This document shows positions 27,734-36,355 of a DNA stretch of 64,000 nucleotides, one piece after another. The stretch comes from an uncultured Paracoccaceae bacterium (GTDB lineage Bacteria; Pseudomonadota; Alphaproteobacteria; Rhodobacterales; Rhodobacteraceae), in contig CALSOO010000004.1 in the NCBI GenBank assembly GCA_943787985.1, forward strand, positions 496,001 through 560,000. The letters are read 5' to 3'. Every line of letters begins with the position of its first letter. Position 1 is the stretch's first letter. A model generated the notes under the pieces. That model ran no database searches, had not been told where the DNA came from, and saw nothing but the letters and a program-made list of their open reading frames with translations. The position numbers were made by a program, and so were the translations under genes.

Positions 27734-28231
27734 ATGAGCATACAAGACCCTATGTCGATGGTTCAGAAAAAAGACTTTATGAGCAGCTACCTTGAGGCAC
27801 TTTCTCTTGTGGAACGTTTGCATCGTCTTTTGCTGGACGTCATCAAAGACGAGTTCGAACGCGTTGGCGCGCTGGAAATCAACGCGGTTCAAGCCCTGTT
27901 GTTGTTCAATATCGGCGACAACGAGGTGACGGCTGGCGAATTGAAAAGTCGCGGTTACTACCAAGGCAGCAATGTCAGCTACAACCTGAAGAAACTGGTG
28001 GACATGGGCTTTATGCACCACCAGCGTTGCGAGATTGATCGCCGGTCTGTTCGGGTGCGTTTGACGGAAAAAGGACGCAATATCCGTGATGTCGTTTCCG
28101 AGTTGTTCGAGCGTCACGCGGAGGGGCTGCAATCGCGCGGTGTTGTCGGGCCAAGTGGCATTGACGATATCACATCATCTTTGAAGCGTGTGGAACGGTA
28201 TTGGACCGATCAGATTCGCTACATCTATTAA
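27734..28231 (+). CDS. ldtR: MarR family regulator, LdtR-like
   Basis: A 165-residue winged-helix protein of the MarR family. The central DNA-binding part shows INAVQALLLFNIGDNEVTAGELKSRG and GSNVSYNLKKLVDMGF as the helix-turn-helix, then the wing DRRSVRVRLTEKGRNI. This branch corresponds to LdtR, which in Rhizobiales controls an L,D-transpeptidase gene and stress tolerance. The name is transferred from that similarity and no transpeptidase gene lies nearby. The ATG follows GGAGAAACAAGA. Confidence 0.8.
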   Translation: MSIQDPMSMVQKKDFMSSYLEALSLVERLHRLLLDVIKDEFERVGALEINAVQALLLFNIGDNEVTAGELKSRGYYQGSNVSYNLKKLVDMGFMHHQRCEIDRRSVRVRLTEKGRNIRDVVSELFERHAEGLQSRGVVGPSGIDDITSSLKRVERYWTDQIRYIY

Positions 28232-28247
28232 GAAAAGGCGGTATGTC

Positions 28248-28469
28248 ATGCGGAAACTCAAATGGTACGATGACGGGCAAAGCCCTGTTGAAGCGGCGAT
28301 AGATATTTTAAACGAAGCAGCGCAAATGCTTGGTTTTAAACAGGCTCCTAACGTGCCGCGTCGGACAAAACCATCGTTTGCAGTTCCCGTTCGAGTTTGC
28401 GCGCCATCGCATCAGCGTAGTCCTCAAAACCAACTGCCGTTTCTACAAACGCACCGGCCCCCAGAATAA
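28248..28469 (+). CDS. Possible small protein (doubtful)
   Basis: The first 34 codons (MRKLKWYDDGQSPVEAAIDI ...) look like a real amphipathic small protein and start 16 bases after the ldtR-like stop, with AAAAGGCGG upstream. The second half overlaps the end of the first vWA gene by about 120 bases on the other strand, where the translation turns into Pro- and Arg-rich shadow sequence. It may be a small gene whose original stop has been lost, or not a gene. Confidence 0.3.
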   Translation: MRKLKWYDDGQSPVEAAIDILNEAAQMLGFKQAPNVPRRTKPSFAVPVRVCAPSHQRSPQNQLPFLQTHRPPE

Positions 28470-29073
28470 CCTCTGCGCGGAAGTAGGCAGACAGTTCGCC
28501 AATTTCGACTTGCCGGTTGTCTCCGGTACCGGGCGCATCTGCTCCGATGACGAGGGCATTGATGGTTATGCCTTGTGATTGCAGCTCTGGCTTGATGTCT
28601 CTGGGGCGTGCGCCAAGGTTCGCTTTTCCATCGCCGGAGATATCGAGCGTCCGTGTCCAGCATTCCGGCTGTTGGGACAAGAATTCCGCCCCCAACACCA
28701 TTGCATCACCGAGCGCGGTACCGGGGCTTTTGACTTGCCTTTGCGCCGCGTTGAGTTGCGCGACAATGGCCTTCAACGCAGCCGCATCGCGCACAGGGGT
28801 CCACGGTAAAACAACAGTATGATCTGCCGGACCGCTCCACTCATAAACCATCAGATTTACGACGCCGCCCGGCTGATCCAGAAGCGCACCGCGGACATTC
28901 GATGTGCCGAGTGCTGTCGCCAGCCCGTCCATTTGCAACCGGTATTCGCGCGCATCTACGGAACCGGATACATCCAGCGCCAAGGCCAGTGCCTGACGGC
29001 ATTGCGCCTGTGCTTGATGGGCCAAAACCCCGCAAACCAAAGCCAGTCCAAAAGGGCGCAAAGCAAGCATCAC
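28348..29073 (-). CDS. Secreted DUF1194 von Willebrand A protein (third of three tandem copies)
   Basis: A 241-residue exported protein (signal peptide to about LAHQAQAQ, residue 23) with a von Willebrand factor A fold. The metal-ion-dependent adhesion site is in ALDVSGSVDAREY (DxSxS). ISGDGKANLG and the C-terminal GFEDYADAMARKLE are DUF1194 hallmarks. Such proteins likely bind metal-dependent partners in the periplasm or outside the cell; the role is unknown. Its start overlaps the stop of the preceding copy by four bases, so all three are coupled. Confidence 0.85.
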   Translation of the reverse strand: MMLALRPFGLALVCGVLAHQAQAQCRQALALALDVSGSVDAREYRLQMDGLATALGTSNVRGALLDQPGGVVNLMVYEWSGPADHTVVLPWTPVRDAAALKAIVAQLNAAQRQVKSPGTALGDAMVLGAEFLSQQPECWTRTLDISGDGKANLGARPRDIKPELQSQGITINALVIGADAPGTGDNRQVEIGELSAYFRAEVILGAGAFVETAVGFEDYADAMARKLERELQTMVLSDAAR

Positions 29074-29768
29074 CCCGGACCATGGCTTGGAATCATGCCC
29101 AGCATCGGTAAGGATAACTCACGCACAAGCTTTCGACGAATGGCGCGCTCGTAGTCTTCAAACCCTTGAGCGACAACAATAAAAGACCCCGGGCCGTGGC
29201 GCACTTGGCCGTCATAAAAGGCAATGAGGCCGGTTTCGGCCTCAAAGTCGGCGCCATTGACCACCAATCCGTTCACTGTGACGCCCTCAAAGGCAAATTC
29301 ACGGTAAGCGGGCGCTGGGCCAAAGCCTTCGTTGTTCTGACCGTCCCCTGCCATGTCCAGGGTTTTGCTGTCACATCGCGGTGCGCGTTCCAGCATGCGC
29401 GCGCCAAACCCCAATGCGTAGCCCATAGCCGTGGGGAAATCATTGTGACTGCGTTTGCTGGCGGCCAAAACTTCGGCAGCGTTTAACAGGTCCGCAGGGG
29501 TTCGGATCATCATCCAATCCAGCAAAATTTCCTGATTGTATCGCCCCGACCATTCATACACGCCCAAGGCCACCGGCGCATCTGCCGCAAAAAAGGCGTC
29601 TTGCACCTCTGGCGCGATCAAAGCGGCCACGATGCCGCCGCGTTGCAACTGATCTTCTACCGCATCAACGGAACTGGAGACATCCATCGCCAGCAACAGG
29701 GCCAGACGACACGCCAACGCGGGCATCGGCAAAAGGCAAAGGGCTGAGGTTGTGAGGGCGCGTATCAT
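29070..29768 (-). CDS. Secreted DUF1194 von Willebrand A protein (second of three tandem copies)
   Basis: A 232-residue paralogue. The signal peptide (MIRALTTSALCLLPMPALA) is followed closely by LLLAMDVSSSVDAVED with the intact DxSxS metal motif. MAGDGQNNEGFGPAP and QGFEDYERAIRRKLVREL match the family. Compared with its neighbours it keeps the same domain order without insertions. Coupled by ATGA overlaps on both sides. Function unknown, presumably partly distinct from the flanking copies because sequence identity is only moderate by eye. Confidence 0.87.
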   Translation of the reverse strand: MIRALTTSALCLLPMPALACRLALLLAMDVSSSVDAVEDQLQRGGIVAALIAPEVQDAFFAADAPVALGVYEWSGRYNQEILLDWMMIRTPADLLNAAEVLAASKRSHNDFPTAMGYALGFGARMLERAPRCDSKTLDMAGDGQNNEGFGPAPAYREFAFEGVTVNGLVVNGADFEAETGLIAFYDGQVRHGPGSFIVVAQGFEDYERAIRRKLVRELSLPMLGMIPSHGPG

Positions 29769-30475
29769 CCGGCGGTCTCTGCGATGGGGGTGCTGCCAAT
29801 GACCGTGGGGGAGAGTTCGCTGACCAGTTTTCGCGTGATTGCGCGCTCATAGTCCTCAAACCCTTCTGCCACCTCAACAAATGCGCCCGCCCCGTGCTTG
29901 ACGTGTGCTTGATAATAGGCGGGCACGCCAAAATCCAAACCAAGGTCCAGAACCCGCACCACCAATCCATTGACCGTGATGTCATCAAATGCGGCGCGGC
30001 GCAGGATGTCGGCGGGGTCGATGCCAGTGTTGCTTTTGCCGTCACCCGCAACGTCCAGGGTGCGAAACAAACAAGGGGGCGCGGTTTCAAACATGTCTTG
30101 GGCAAAGATCAACGCGTGCCCGAGCGCCGTTGGGAAATCTGTCTGACCGCGCTTGCTGGAGGCGATGCGTGCAGACATGTTTTGCAAATCCAGCGGGGAG
30201 GCAATGGTCGTCCAGTCCACCATGAGTTGTTGGTGATGGCGGCCTGACCACTCGAATGCGGCGATTGTGACGGTTTGGTCATTTGCAAATGCGGCGTTCT
30301 GGACGTCCTTCGAGAGCAAGGCGGCGGCCAATCCTTCACGCTGCAGCGCGTCTTCTTGCGCGTTCACGGAATTGGACACATCCATGGCCAGCAACAGGGC
30401 CAGACGGCAGCTTGCCGCCGCGGGCAAGGCTGTTGCCCATAGGGCGAGGGCCCACGCGGCGGCTTTGTGGATCAC
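29765..30475 (-). CDS. Secreted DUF1194 von Willebrand A protein (first of three tandem copies)
   Basis: The first copy is 236 residues if it starts at the GTG at 30475, which overlaps the glyoxalase stop as GTGA and places the signal peptide (VIHKAAAWALALWATALPAAA) at the very N-terminus. An ATG at 30505 would add ten polar residues and overlap the glyoxalase gene by 34 bases. The metal site is AMDVSNSVNAQED, with DxSxS intact but Asn replacing the following Asp. VAGDGKSNTGID and EGFEDYERAITRKLVSEL are family hallmarks. Confidence 0.85.
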   Translation of the reverse strand: MIHKAAAWALALWATALPAAASCRLALLLAMDVSNSVNAQEDALQREGLAAALLSKDVQNAAFANDQTVTIAAFEWSGRHHQQLMVDWTTIASPLDLQNMSARIASSKRGQTDFPTALGHALIFAQDMFETAPPCLFRTLDVAGDGKSNTGIDPADILRRAAFDDITVNGLVVRVLDLGLDFGVPAYYQAHVKHGAGAFVEVAEGFEDYERAITRKLVSELSPTVIGSTPIAETAG

Positions 30476-30900
30476 CAATGCCCTGTGTTTTCCATACTGC
30501 TCCAAGGTTCGGCAGGGGCGAGCCGTTCTCCGGCTTGCAGCAGCTCGATCGAGACATTGTCAGGGGTGCGAATGAACGCCATGTGCCCATCGCGGGGGGG
30601 GCGGTTGATGGTGACGCCATTGTCCATAAGATGCTGGCATGTCTCGTAAATATTGTCGACGGCATACGCGAGGTGCCCGAAATGGCGACTGTCGGAGGGC
30701 AGCCCCTCATCCCCGTCCCAATTGTGCGTCAACTCGACGGGGCAGGCTTCATCGCCTTCGCCCGCCATAAATACCAACGAAAACCGCCCTTGCTCATTGT
30801 CCCAGCGGCGGGTCTCTTTCAGCCCCAGAAGTTCGAAAAACGCCATGGTTTTTTCCAAGTCGGCGACGCGGATCATGGTGTGGAGGTATTTGATGGGCAT
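30472..30900 (-). CDS. gloA: Lactoylglutathione lyase (glyoxalase I, VOC family)
   Basis: A 142-residue metalloenzyme that converts the methylglyoxal-glutathione hemithioacetal to lactoylglutathione. Motifs include YLHTMIRVADLEKTMAFFE at the N-terminus (metal His), VELTHNWDGDEG near residue 68 (metal Glu), GHLAYAVDNIYETC (second His), and FIRTPDNVSIELLQ (second Glu). All four ligands are present. The ATG at 30900 gives the standard MPIKYLHTM start. It precedes the three DUF1194 genes and is coupled to the first by a GTGA overlap. Confidence 0.88.
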   Translation of the reverse strand: MPIKYLHTMIRVADLEKTMAFFELLGLKETRRWDNEQGRFSLVFMAGEGDEACPVELTHNWDGDEGLPSDSRHFGHLAYAVDNIYETCQHLMDNGVTINRPPRDGHMAFIRTPDNVSIELLQAGERLAPAEPWSSMENTGHW

Positions 30901-30966
30901 GGTCTGTCCTTTGGTTGCGAGCTTTGAGCCCAACCTAGCATGGCCAGCGCATGATACCAGCGCCTC

Positions 30967-32370
30967 TCAGAATTTTGACTGGATCCCGAGGGAGACGGAC
31001 AATTCACGGGTGTTGAACCGGCTCACGTTCGAGGTCTTTTTCCCTGTGCGGATGCGCAAGGACGGCGCAAAACCGGCCACATCGTAGTCGGTAAACAGCA
31101 TGGTCACATCCCCGTAAACGGATTGATCCTGTCGCCCGCCGGCCACCATGGTTGTGGCGCGAAATGTTGAGTAATCTGTATGCCCCAAGGACACCCCTGC
31201 GCTCAGTTTCATCGGTCCGATTTGCTTGCCCAAGCTGTAGTTCACATTCACCACGCCCGAAGCATAGGAGGCATTGGTTGCCTCGCTGGTAATGTCCTGA
31301 AGGCTGATGCCTACGCTCAGCCGGTTGCCGATTTGCAGCTTGTGTTGCAGCGTTGCAGACAGTTTGGTGATGGCGCTGTCGCGCGCGGCGCTGATGTCTG
31401 ACCACCGGTTTTCATAGCTGCTTTTCAGCACCAAACGGGTGCTGTCAGACAAGCGGTAACTCGGGCTTAACCCGAGCCGTCCAAACACGTATTGCGCGCG
31501 CCCCGAAGACCATGCTTTGCCGCCCGTGCCTTCAAAAGTGGCAAAGTTTCCGGCCTTTTGCAGGCCAAAGGTGTGGCTCAGTCCGATCGCGCCATATGTG
31601 CTGGCCAGATCCTGGTTGGAGACGTTGGGGGCTATTGTTCTGGCTTGCGATGACAGGGCGACGCGGCGTGTAAAAACGCGTGCACTCAGGCTGGTGCGCG
31701 CTTTTTTGGTTTGCTTGAGGCGATAACGCAGGCTGACGTCTGTGGTGCCAACGATGCCCGACAGCGCGCGACTGCTGGCGCCGATCACGCCCCCTTGGGG
31801 CACTCCATTGATGATGTCGAGCACCGCGTCAGAGCCGTTGTTTACATTGTCTGACGGGGTCGCTGACACGCTAAGCTTGAAGGAAAACGGGTTGGCGCGG
31901 CGGAGTTGCCCATAGTCGCGCGCCACTTGCTGGGTCTTGCGCGGATCATCTGCATAAAGTGCGGCTTTGCGCAGCCAGATTTGAGCGGCAGTGTAGCGTT
32001 TCTGGTTGAATGCAATTTGCCCTGCAGTGCGGGCTGCGCTGTAAGATTGTTCGGGATTTTCGCTGTATTTATAGGTCAGCCGTGCGGCTTGGCGTGCCAG
32101 CGTCGGGTTGTCGAGCCGCGCATGTGCGCTGGTCAAAATTGCGTAGGCATAAGCATCCTGAGCGTCGGCTTGCAGCAATCCCATCGCGAGGCGGCGTGCC
32201 GTCTCGAAATCACCGGCCCTCAGTGCTTGGGTCGCGATTGCGCGCGCCTGATCCAGCGTCAGGGTTTCGCTGTCTTGCGCGTGCACGCCAAAGCCCGCCA
32301 GAATGGCAACTCCGACGCCAAAAGCGGCACGTTTTATGTTTCTGTTGAGAAAGCCCAAAGGCCAGCCCAC
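30967..32370 (-). CDS. SLAM-like surface lipoprotein assembly modifier (outer membrane)
   Basis: About 467 residues. After a signal peptide (ending GFGVHAQ) come TPR-like helices (about residues 30-160, e.g. ALRAGDFETARRLAMGLLQA). A C-terminal beta-barrel of roughly 300 residues follows, with alternating strands, NPFSFKLSVSATPSDNVNNG at the junction, and a terminal Phe (SVSLGIQSKF) as in outer membrane barrels. This is the SLAM layout: such proteins move lipoproteins to the cell surface. GTG at 32370 is the preferred start, six bases after the upstream stop; another GTG is at 32424. The candidate cargo lipoprotein is the gene just upstream. Confidence 0.75.
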   Translation of the reverse strand: MGWPLGFLNRNIKRAAFGVGVAILAGFGVHAQDSETLTLDQARAIATQALRAGDFETARRLAMGLLQADAQDAYAYAILTSAHARLDNPTLARQAARLTYKYSENPEQSYSAARTAGQIAFNQKRYTAAQIWLRKAALYADDPRKTQQVARDYGQLRRANPFSFKLSVSATPSDNVNNGSDAVLDIINGVPQGGVIGASSRALSGIVGTTDVSLRYRLKQTKKARTSLSARVFTRRVALSSQARTIAPNVSNQDLASTYGAIGLSHTFGLQKAGNFATFEGTGGKAWSSGRAQYVFGRLGLSPSYRLSDSTRLVLKSSYENRWSDISAARDSAITKLSATLQHKLQIGNRLSVGISLQDITSEATNASYASGVVNVNYSLGKQIGPMKLSAGVSLGHTDYSTFRATTMVAGGRQDQSVYGDVTMLFTDYDVAGFAPSLRIRTGKKTSNVSRFNTRELSVSLGIQSKF

Positions 32371-32375
32371 CTGAT

Positions 32376-33361
32376 TTACGGAAGTGCGTTGGTGCAAATG
32401 GCAGACGTGTCGCCCGGTTGGCACAAGTCCAGCACAAAGACCCCATATTCGATCTCGTTTTGCAGGTTGTCATCGAATTCCTGCAAGGTCGTACCGCCCG
32501 CCATGCTTTCGCCTTGGGTGCCGCCGATCACGCCAGCGAAATCGCCGACGTCTTGCCCGACCAGGCCGTCAACTTCCAGGTTCCCTTGAAACGTGCCTGT
32601 GTCTGTCAGGACCCCTTCCACCAAAACAATGTCGGGCAAACCGAGGAAGCCCGGGACGTCGTCCGGATCGCCCACGTTGTTCATCAAGACACCGGTCCGG
32701 TTGTAGATTTCGCCCTCGACCGACAAATCGTTGAGATCCACGTTCACGAACATCAGCCCTCGGACGTAGGCTGTTTGCACAGGCACATCCACGTCGGGAT
32801 CAAGCCCTGTGGTGTCTTTGAGGTTGGTGTCTGGACCCGGGAAGTTGAGACCCGCAGCGTAGGTTCCGTGATAGGTCACGTCAAAGCGGTCTTGGGGGGC
32901 GACGGGGGCGGTGTAGGTTCCGGTGCGCTCGTAAAAGGTGCCGCCGAAGAACTTGTTGAACTGTCCGCCTGTCATCACGACGCCGGCTTGCACCCCTTCG
33001 CGGCTGGCCACAAAGGCCGTAGCATGTCGCCCAAGCGCGTCATTTTGCGCGGTAAATGTGGTGTATCCGTTTACATAGGCTTGATAGATGGTGCCATCAC
33101 TGGCCGTGATGGTTTGTTGTCCGTCGGACACAAATTGATAGGTGTTCAGCAGGGGCGTCCCGTCTTGGGTTAACCCTGTCACAGTGAGTGTCCGGTTTGC
33201 GGCGTCAAAGCTTAGGCTGTCAAGATCGTTGGCGATCGTGCTGGAATGGTCGACGTTGTTGTCGTGCCTGTACCCGTGTCGGTTGTCACGAGAAATGGAT
33301 TTGAGCCACCACATGCGGCCAACATCGCAAGAGCTGCGATACCTGAATAAATGCGGGTCAT
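32376..33361 (-). pseudogene. TbpB-like surface lipoprotein, interrupted by a frameshift
   Basis: Two frames together make one normal protein of about 327 residues. The frame from ATG 33361 encodes a lipoprotein signal (MTRIYSGIAALAMLAAC, lipobox LAAC), then a Thr-rich linker, and ends at a stop near 33214. The next frame resumes at about 33250 with STIANDLDSLSFDAANRTLTV and runs to 32376. The end has a beta-barrel pattern with DFAGVIGGTQGESMAGG, typical of transferrin-binding-protein-B-like lipoproteins. The frame change is equivalent to one missing base within about 33240-33255, with no homopolymer. It may be a true mutation or a sequence error. Confidence 0.65.
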
Positions 33362-33583
33362 TTGCCCAACCTTTTTTTATAATCTTCTGCCTGAGTGCAA
33401 GAGTCATCAATTCGCGTTGCAAAGTCAACGTGCAGGCGTCTTGTCAGTGTAACAGTCTGTTAACCGTGACGAAAAAACGACCATCATATAGAGGTTCAAA
33501 AACCCGCGCCCCCTAGATAAGGTGAACCCCTGTGAGATTCTGCGATGACGGGCCACCCGCATCCGCGCTGAGGGGGAAACAGT

Positions 33584-34375
33584 ATGCAGCAATACCATGA
33601 CGCGTTGCGCCAAATTCTGGCGCAGGGGGAGCGCTCAACGGATCGCACGGGGACGGGCACGATCTCGCATTTCGGGATGCAGATCCGCTATCCATTGGTC
33701 GATGGCTTTCCTTTGGTGACCACAAAGAAAGTACATTTGAAGTCCATTATCCACGAGCTTTTGTGGTTCCTCGCGGGCGATACGAACATCGGATACCTTA
33801 AGGAAAACGGCGTCCGGATTTGGGACGAGTGGGCCGATGAAAACGGCGATTTGGGTCCTGTTTATGGTAAACAGTGGCGCGCTTTTGCCAGTGAACGCGG
33901 CACTGTCGATCAGGTTGCGGACCTTGAGCGGGCCATCAAAGAGACCCCTGACAGCCGCCGCTTGATTGTGAGCGCATGGAATCCCGGCGAGATCGGGGAG
34001 ATGGCTTTGCCGCCCTGTCATACCATGTGGCAGGTCCGTGTGATCGGGCGAAAGATGCATTTGCAACTGTATCAACGTTCGGCGGATATGTTTTTGGGCG
34101 TGCCCTTCAACATTGCCTCATATGCGTTGTTGTTGCAGATGCTGGCACAAGTGACGGGCTATGAGGCGGGTGATTTTGTGCACACTTTGGGCGACGCCCA
34201 TATCTATTCCAACCATATGGAGCAGGTCGAATTGCAATTGTCGCGCACCCCCAAGCCCTTGCCGCAGATGAAGATTTTACGCGATGTCCCGTCCTTGTTT
34301 GACTTCAAATACGAGGACTTCGAGGTGACGGGCTACGATCCTGATCCGCTGATCCGTGCGCCGGTGGCTGTATGA
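33584..34375 (+). CDS. thyA: Thymidylate synthase
   Basis: ThyA methylates dUMP to dTMP using methylene-tetrahydrofolate. The 263-residue length is standard. The N-terminus has [19 protein letters not shown], the active-site Cys is in [11 protein letters not shown] near residue 146, and the nucleotide-binding [20 protein letters not shown] and [17 protein letters not shown] follow. The start ATG is preceded by GAGGGGGAAACAGT. Its stop overlaps folA by four bases, coupling use and regeneration of the folate cofactor. Confidence 0.97.
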   Translation: MQQYHDALRQILAQGERSTDRTGTGTISHFGMQIRYPLVDGFPLVTTKKVHLKSIIHELLWFLAGDTNIGYLKENGVRIWDEWADENGDLGPVYGKQWRAFASERGTVDQVADLERAIKETPDSRRLIVSAWNPGEIGEMALPPCHTMWQVRVIGRKMHLQLYQRSADMFLGVPFNIASYALLLQMLAQVTGYEAGDFVHTLGDAHIYSNHMEQVELQLSRTPKPLPQMKILRDVPSLFDFKYEDFEVTGYDPDPLIRAPVAV

Positions 34376-34848
34376 TTACCCTTATCGCAGCCCGCGCAAA
34401 GGGTGGTGCCATTGGTAAAGACGGCGATATTCCATGGCATGTTCCGTCCGATCTGAAGTTTTTCATGCGCGAAACCCTTGGCGGTGCCGTCATTATGGGG
34501 CGCAAGACGTGGGACAGTCTGCCGTTCAAGCCGTTAAAGAACCGGTTGAATATTGTTGTCACGTCGCAGGGCTGCGCGGCAGAGCATTGTGTGGCCTCGG
34601 TGGACGACGCTGTCGCACTGGCCCGGTCGCAGGGATATTTTCGCATTTACGCGATGGGGGGCGCAGGCATTTACGGCGCTATGTTGCCCATGGCGGACCG
34701 TTTGTGCCTGACAGAAGTGGATTTGGAGGTCGGGGGTGCCGATACTTTCTTTCCCTCTTTTGACGGCGCGCAATGGCGTTTGACGGCCCAGACCGAACTG
34801 GAAAGCGAAGGTCCGCGGTGTATCGTTGGTGAGTGGGTCAGGACCTAA
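34372..34848 (+). CDS. folA: Dihydrofolate reductase
   Basis: FolA reduces dihydrofolate made by ThyA back to tetrahydrofolate. The 158-residue protein has [20 protein letters not shown] at the start, [12 protein letters not shown] (Asp in the substrate site), [13 protein letters not shown], and [13 protein letters not shown] for NADPH binding. Length and order are typical of bacterial enzymes. Translation is coupled to thyA by an ATGA overlap. Confidence 0.96.
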   Translation: MITLIAARAKGGAIGKDGDIPWHVPSDLKFFMRETLGGAVIMGRKTWDSLPFKPLKNRLNIVVTSQGCAAEHCVASVDDAVALARSQGYFRIYAMGGAGIYGAMLPMADRLCLTEVDLEVGGADTFFPSFDGAQWRLTAQTELESEGPRCIVGEWVRT

Positions 34849-34860
34849 GAGCGCCCGGGG

Positions 34861-35091
34861 CTAGAGGCTGCGTCGCGCCCTGAGTTGTACCACCAAGTCC
34901 CCATTTTTGCGCTCCCAGACTTTGAACTGCCGATATCCTTCAAGCGGGTCATCCGTTGCGCCGGAAAAATACGCCTTAACGGCGTTGTATCGCTCTATAC
35001 ACATGGCGATTTCGCTTTGGCTGAGCATCCGCTGTGTCGCGGTGTTGTCGCAGGCATAATACATGGCCAAGAGGCGCAAAAGTTCAGACAT
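34861..35091 (-). CDS. Small conserved hypothetical protein
   Basis: A 76-residue, largely helical protein (LLRLLAMYYACDNTATQ, IAMCIERYNAVKAYFSG) with a basic end (QLRARRSL). No known motif. The ATG at 35091 has GGATG upstream on its strand. It converges with folA, the two stops being 13 bases apart. Coding is supported by amino-acid composition and the lack of a better frame, not by family recognition. Confidence 0.5.
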   Translation of the reverse strand: MSELLRLLAMYYACDNTATQRMLSQSEIAMCIERYNAVKAYFSGATDDPLEGYRQFKVWERKNGDLVVQLRARRSL

Positions 35092-35272
35092 TGGGGCATC
35101 CTTTCACGTGTAAAAGGGACCATAAATGCCTCTCGATTTCGTTAATTGAGCGCGCGTTGCGGGCGGCGCACGGATTTAGAGCCCCGATTTCCGAGAAAAG
35201 GGTGGACTTGCGAAAGGTCCATCAGGCATTATTAACTATATATAGTAGCACTATCTGAAAATGAGGGAAGAT

Positions 35273-35572
35273 ATGCGTATCAAGACAGCACTTATGGCAG
35301 GTTTCGGCCTGATGATCGTGGGCGCAGCCCCGGCATTGGCAGATGCTAAAATTTACCCGTATCACGCGTCGGCCAATCATTGCCCGGCGGGTTTGCAGCC
35401 TGTGACCATCTCGGGTGTGATCTGCTGCGGCACTCCGAACCAGGGGATGTCCTACCAAAGCGTGATGATGCACCCTGTGAAAAAGAAGAAAGTTCACAAG
35501 CGTCACACACATCGCGTGCGTGCTGTTTCCACGTATGATTGCCCGATCGGCACTAAAGGCTGTTCTAACTGA
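35273..35572 (+). CDS. Small secreted Cys- and His-containing protein
   Basis: A 99-residue exported protein with signal peptide MRIKTALMAGFGLMIVGAAPALA. The mature part has cysteines in NHCPAGLQP, GVICCGTP, DCPIGTKGC and a basic stretch KKKKVHKRHTHRVR. Five Cys in about 75 residues suggests disulfides or metal binding. The ATG at 35273 has GAGGGAAG directly upstream, better than the ATG at 35261. A strong terminator follows 36 bases after the stop. Family unknown. Confidence 0.65.
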   Translation: MRIKTALMAGFGLMIVGAAPALADAKIYPYHASANHCPAGLQPVTISGVICCGTPNQGMSYQSVMMHPVKKKKVHKRHTHRVRAVSTYDCPIGTKGCSN

Positions 35573-35607
35573 TCAATCTGATCGGCGGCAGCTTTTAATA
35601 TCTCATT

Positions 35608-35637
35608 CACCGGCGCTGCAAAAAGCGCCGGTGTTTT
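35608..35637 (+). terminator. Strong rho-independent terminator
   Basis: CACCGGCGCT and AGCGCCGGTG form a ten-base-pair stem around a six-base A-rich loop, followed by TTTTGCGTTTT. It ends transcription of the small secreted gene and may also serve the converging cold-shock gene. Confidence 0.85.
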
Positions 35638-35651
35638 GCGTTTTGAGGGCT

Positions 35652-35858
35652 TTATGTCAGCACAAGGTCGCTTGCCATTTGTCGCCCGTCGCGGCCTTCG
35701 GACATTTCAAAGGTCACTTTTTGATTGTCGGCCAATCCCGTCAACCCAGAGCGTTCGACGGCCGAAATGTGAACAAATACATCGCTGCCTCCGTCTTCTG
35801 GCGCGATAAACCCATACCCTTTTGTGGTGTTGAACCACTTCACGGTGCCATTTGGCAT
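35652..35858 (-). CDS. Cold-shock domain protein
   Basis: A 68-residue single cold-shock domain. RNA-binding motifs are KGYGFIAPED (RNP1, residues 13-22) and DVFVHISAV (RNP2, about 26-34). Such proteins melt RNA secondary structure and act as chaperones for transcription and translation at low temperature or in stationary phase. The ATG at 35858 gives the normal MPNGTVKWFN start; the open frame above it is a leader region, possibly a structured 5' UTR. CspA-type by length. Confidence 0.92.
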   Translation of the reverse strand: MPNGTVKWFNTTKGYGFIAPEDGGSDVFVHISAVERSGLTGLADNQKVTFEMSEGRDGRQMASDLVLT

Positions 35859-36040
35859 GTGGACGTCTCCTTTTGCCTTGTCTTCCATTCCCCGCGCGGT
35901 GCGGGTCGTTCGAGCTACATGAGGCGCGTGCAAAACGACACACGCTCATTGTACAGACATTGACCTGCCGTTAAGAAAATCAAGGAAAACAGCCGGTATT
36001 CTTTTGTATACCGCCCAACAATATCGTGAGGAGCACGACA

Positions 36041-36355
36041 ATGAAGCTTTTTGGCCTGAAAAATTGTGACACCTGCCGCAAGGCGTTGAAAGCTCTGCCC
36101 GACGCCCAACTGGTTGATGTGCGCACGGACGGTGTGCCTGCGGAGGTTATGCAAGCGGCATTTGACAGCTTCGGCGTTGCGTTGATGAACACCCGCTCCA
36201 CCACGTGGCGCGGTCTGAGCGAAGAGGAGCGCGCCGGTGATCCATTGACGCTGATCGCGGCGCATCCTGCCTTGATGAAACGCCCGCTGATCGCGGCGGG
36301 CGGTTCCCTTTATCTGGGATGGACCAAAGAGGTCCAGGACGCCTTAGCCGTGTGA
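36041..36355 (+). CDS. ArsC/Spx-family thioredoxin-fold protein
   Basis: A 104-residue protein of the arsenate reductase/Spx-MgsR fold. The redox motif CDTC is at residues 9-12 in GLKNCDTCRKALKAL, and the C-terminal MKRPLIAAGG resembles the cis-Pro region of the fold. True ArsC enzymes have a single key Cys with RTP/RAxE elements; this CxxC member is closer to the YffB/Spx-like group, whose role is often unknown. Its end overlaps the DoxX gene by 12 bases in convergent orientation. Confidence 0.8.
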   Translation: MKLFGLKNCDTCRKALKALPDAQLVDVRTDGVPAEVMQAAFDSFGVALMNTRSTTWRGLSEEERAGDPLTLIAAHPALMKRPLIAAGGSLYLGWTKEVQDALAV

